From Eutreptiella sp. 'Long Island Sound 2002' (lineage: Eukaryota > Euglenozoa > Euglenophyceae > Eutreptiales > Eutreptiaceae), in assembly GCA_964036045.1 (NCBI GenBank), contig OZ038380.1:168047535-168111534 (forward strand): a stretch of 64,000 nt of DNA, in the 5' to 3' direction. The stretch's first letter is position 1. Every line of letters starts with the position of its first letter. Of the stretch, positions 63,331 through 64,000 are shown piece by piece. Both the position numbers and the translations under genes were made by a program. The notes under the pieces were generated by a model. It had not been told where the DNA came from, searched no databases, and was given only the letters and a program-made list of their open reading frames with translations.

Positions 63331-63381
63331 TATTTACGGCGTCAGCGCCGTAAACGTTACGGCGCTGGCGCCGTAAACGCT
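63057..63381. repeat. TTTACGGCGC palindromes
   Basis: Palindromic words with TTTACGGCGC and GCGCCGTAAA arms around a 2-bp centre at 63057-63080, and two in a row at 63332-63380. Single arms occur at 63489 and, diverged, at 58192. They can form short GC-rich hairpins. Origin unknown. Confidence 0.75.
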
Positions 63382-64000
63382 TATGTTAGAAATGTGCCAA
63401 ACCGCCTACCATTCCCCCTTTGGCTATCCCTACACTTAATGGAAACATCCGTGGTGTTTACAGCACATTTCGCACCTGCGCGCCCCACGTTTACGGCGCT
63501 ATGCGTGCGCACAGTGCACCCCAAGTTTAGGGTATTATGATGGACAAAGGGTGATGACGATCTGGACATTAGTTGAGATGGCAACGCGTTCATGTTCGTG
63601 CTTTTGCTGATTGGGTTGGCTTCAAAATGGGTAGTTTGAGCAGACATTACCATCCAGTTACACTTTCCTTTGCTCCGCAATGTCTGGATCAAGAAACAAA
63701 GCATGCATCAAAACAGTCATAAGCCCTGTCTAGCAGAAAATACCATCTTGCAAGTAACACTGAACGACGGAAATACCAGTACTCCTCAAATGGGATGGAT
63801 GGGCAGTGCACAGCGGGCATGGAGCACATGAAACATAATGTTCATCCAGAAAACTCGGGAATTTGTTTCAAGTATTATGCGGAAGCATGTACTGCACCCA
63901 GAAAGGCACCAATGAGCAAAAGAGAAACACAACTGCCCCTGACATTTGTGGTCGCTAAACTGGCTGCCAATCGATGGCCGCTGGCAGTTAACCGACGCAA
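63382..64000. other. Non-coding; start of another 21-bp-type array at the edge
   Basis: No gene. The last 45 bp (CTGGCTGCCAATCGATGGCC, GCTGGCAGTTAACCGACG) resemble diverged units of the 21-bp minisatellite, so another array may begin at the window edge. Confidence 0.4.

Noticed and set aside
1-64000. Dinoflagellate-type spliced-leader sequence
   Set aside because: Looked for the leader and its complement while reading and did not see it; absence in one window does not exclude that lineage.

Overview
This window looks like nuclear DNA from a protist, most likely a GC-rich microalga. Three things point that way: spliceosomal introns (GT-AG, with frames that match across the junctions), eukaryote-only protein modules (a chromodomain and an eEF3/Gcn1-type HEAT segment), and a load of microsatellites, minisatellites, DNA-transposon miniatures and retroelement debris that no bacterium carries. 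The lineage cannot be fixed from the sequence. Two runs of exactly 200 N (17094-17293 and 48801-49000) are scaffold gaps, and the many pure G/C runs make local base-level errors likely.

Protein-coding content is sparse and split by introns. The best gene is on the minus strand (52595 down to 46571). Three exons splice in frame into a 717-residue retaining GT4 glycosyltransferase of the trehalose synthase/CCG-9 type. Second is a plus-strand gene (19331-23472) encoding a small protein of about 104 residues with a CGGC motif. An extra copy of its last exon lies at 18536, and its terminal exon is followed by a triplicated 84-bp block. Third is a minus-strand chain of small exons between 17068 and 2881. 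Almost every exon in it starts and ends in phase 1, which suggests one gene for a disordered protein. Isolated exon-like pieces lie at 27951-28220, 58881-58968 and 60486-60890.

Layout: 1-17 kb is G-tract-rich and holds the phase-1 exon chain. Its introns carry miniature transposons with CAGGG-type terminal inverted repeats, several of them filled with a 21-bp minisatellite. 17-25 kb holds the small CGGC gene and then AT-richer DNA. 25-35 kb holds an 11-bp G-rich array, diverged duplications, a tRNA-like sequence, a chromodomain remnant, a 12-bp satellite and a roughly 1-kb duplication. 35.8-46.5 kb is one continuous array of a 7-bp TGTGTGG-type unit with higher-order structure. 46.5-52.7 kb is the glycosyltransferase gene. 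53-58 kb holds a 44-bp repeat, an eEF3/Gcn1-like pseudogene fragment and 26 copies of a 103-bp minisatellite. 58-64 kb holds a decayed virus/phage tail-fibre-like sequence, a large imperfect foldback and short palindromes.

The most interesting pattern is the link between DNA transposons and introns. There are hAT-like elements (CAGGG ends, one with a clean 8-bp target duplication), similar ends inside the glycosyltransferase introns, a 10-bp direct repeat across one intron's two splice sites, and AG|GT at both ends of the introns in the small gene. Together these suggest introner-like intron gain. All calls come from reading the sequence; no database search was run.
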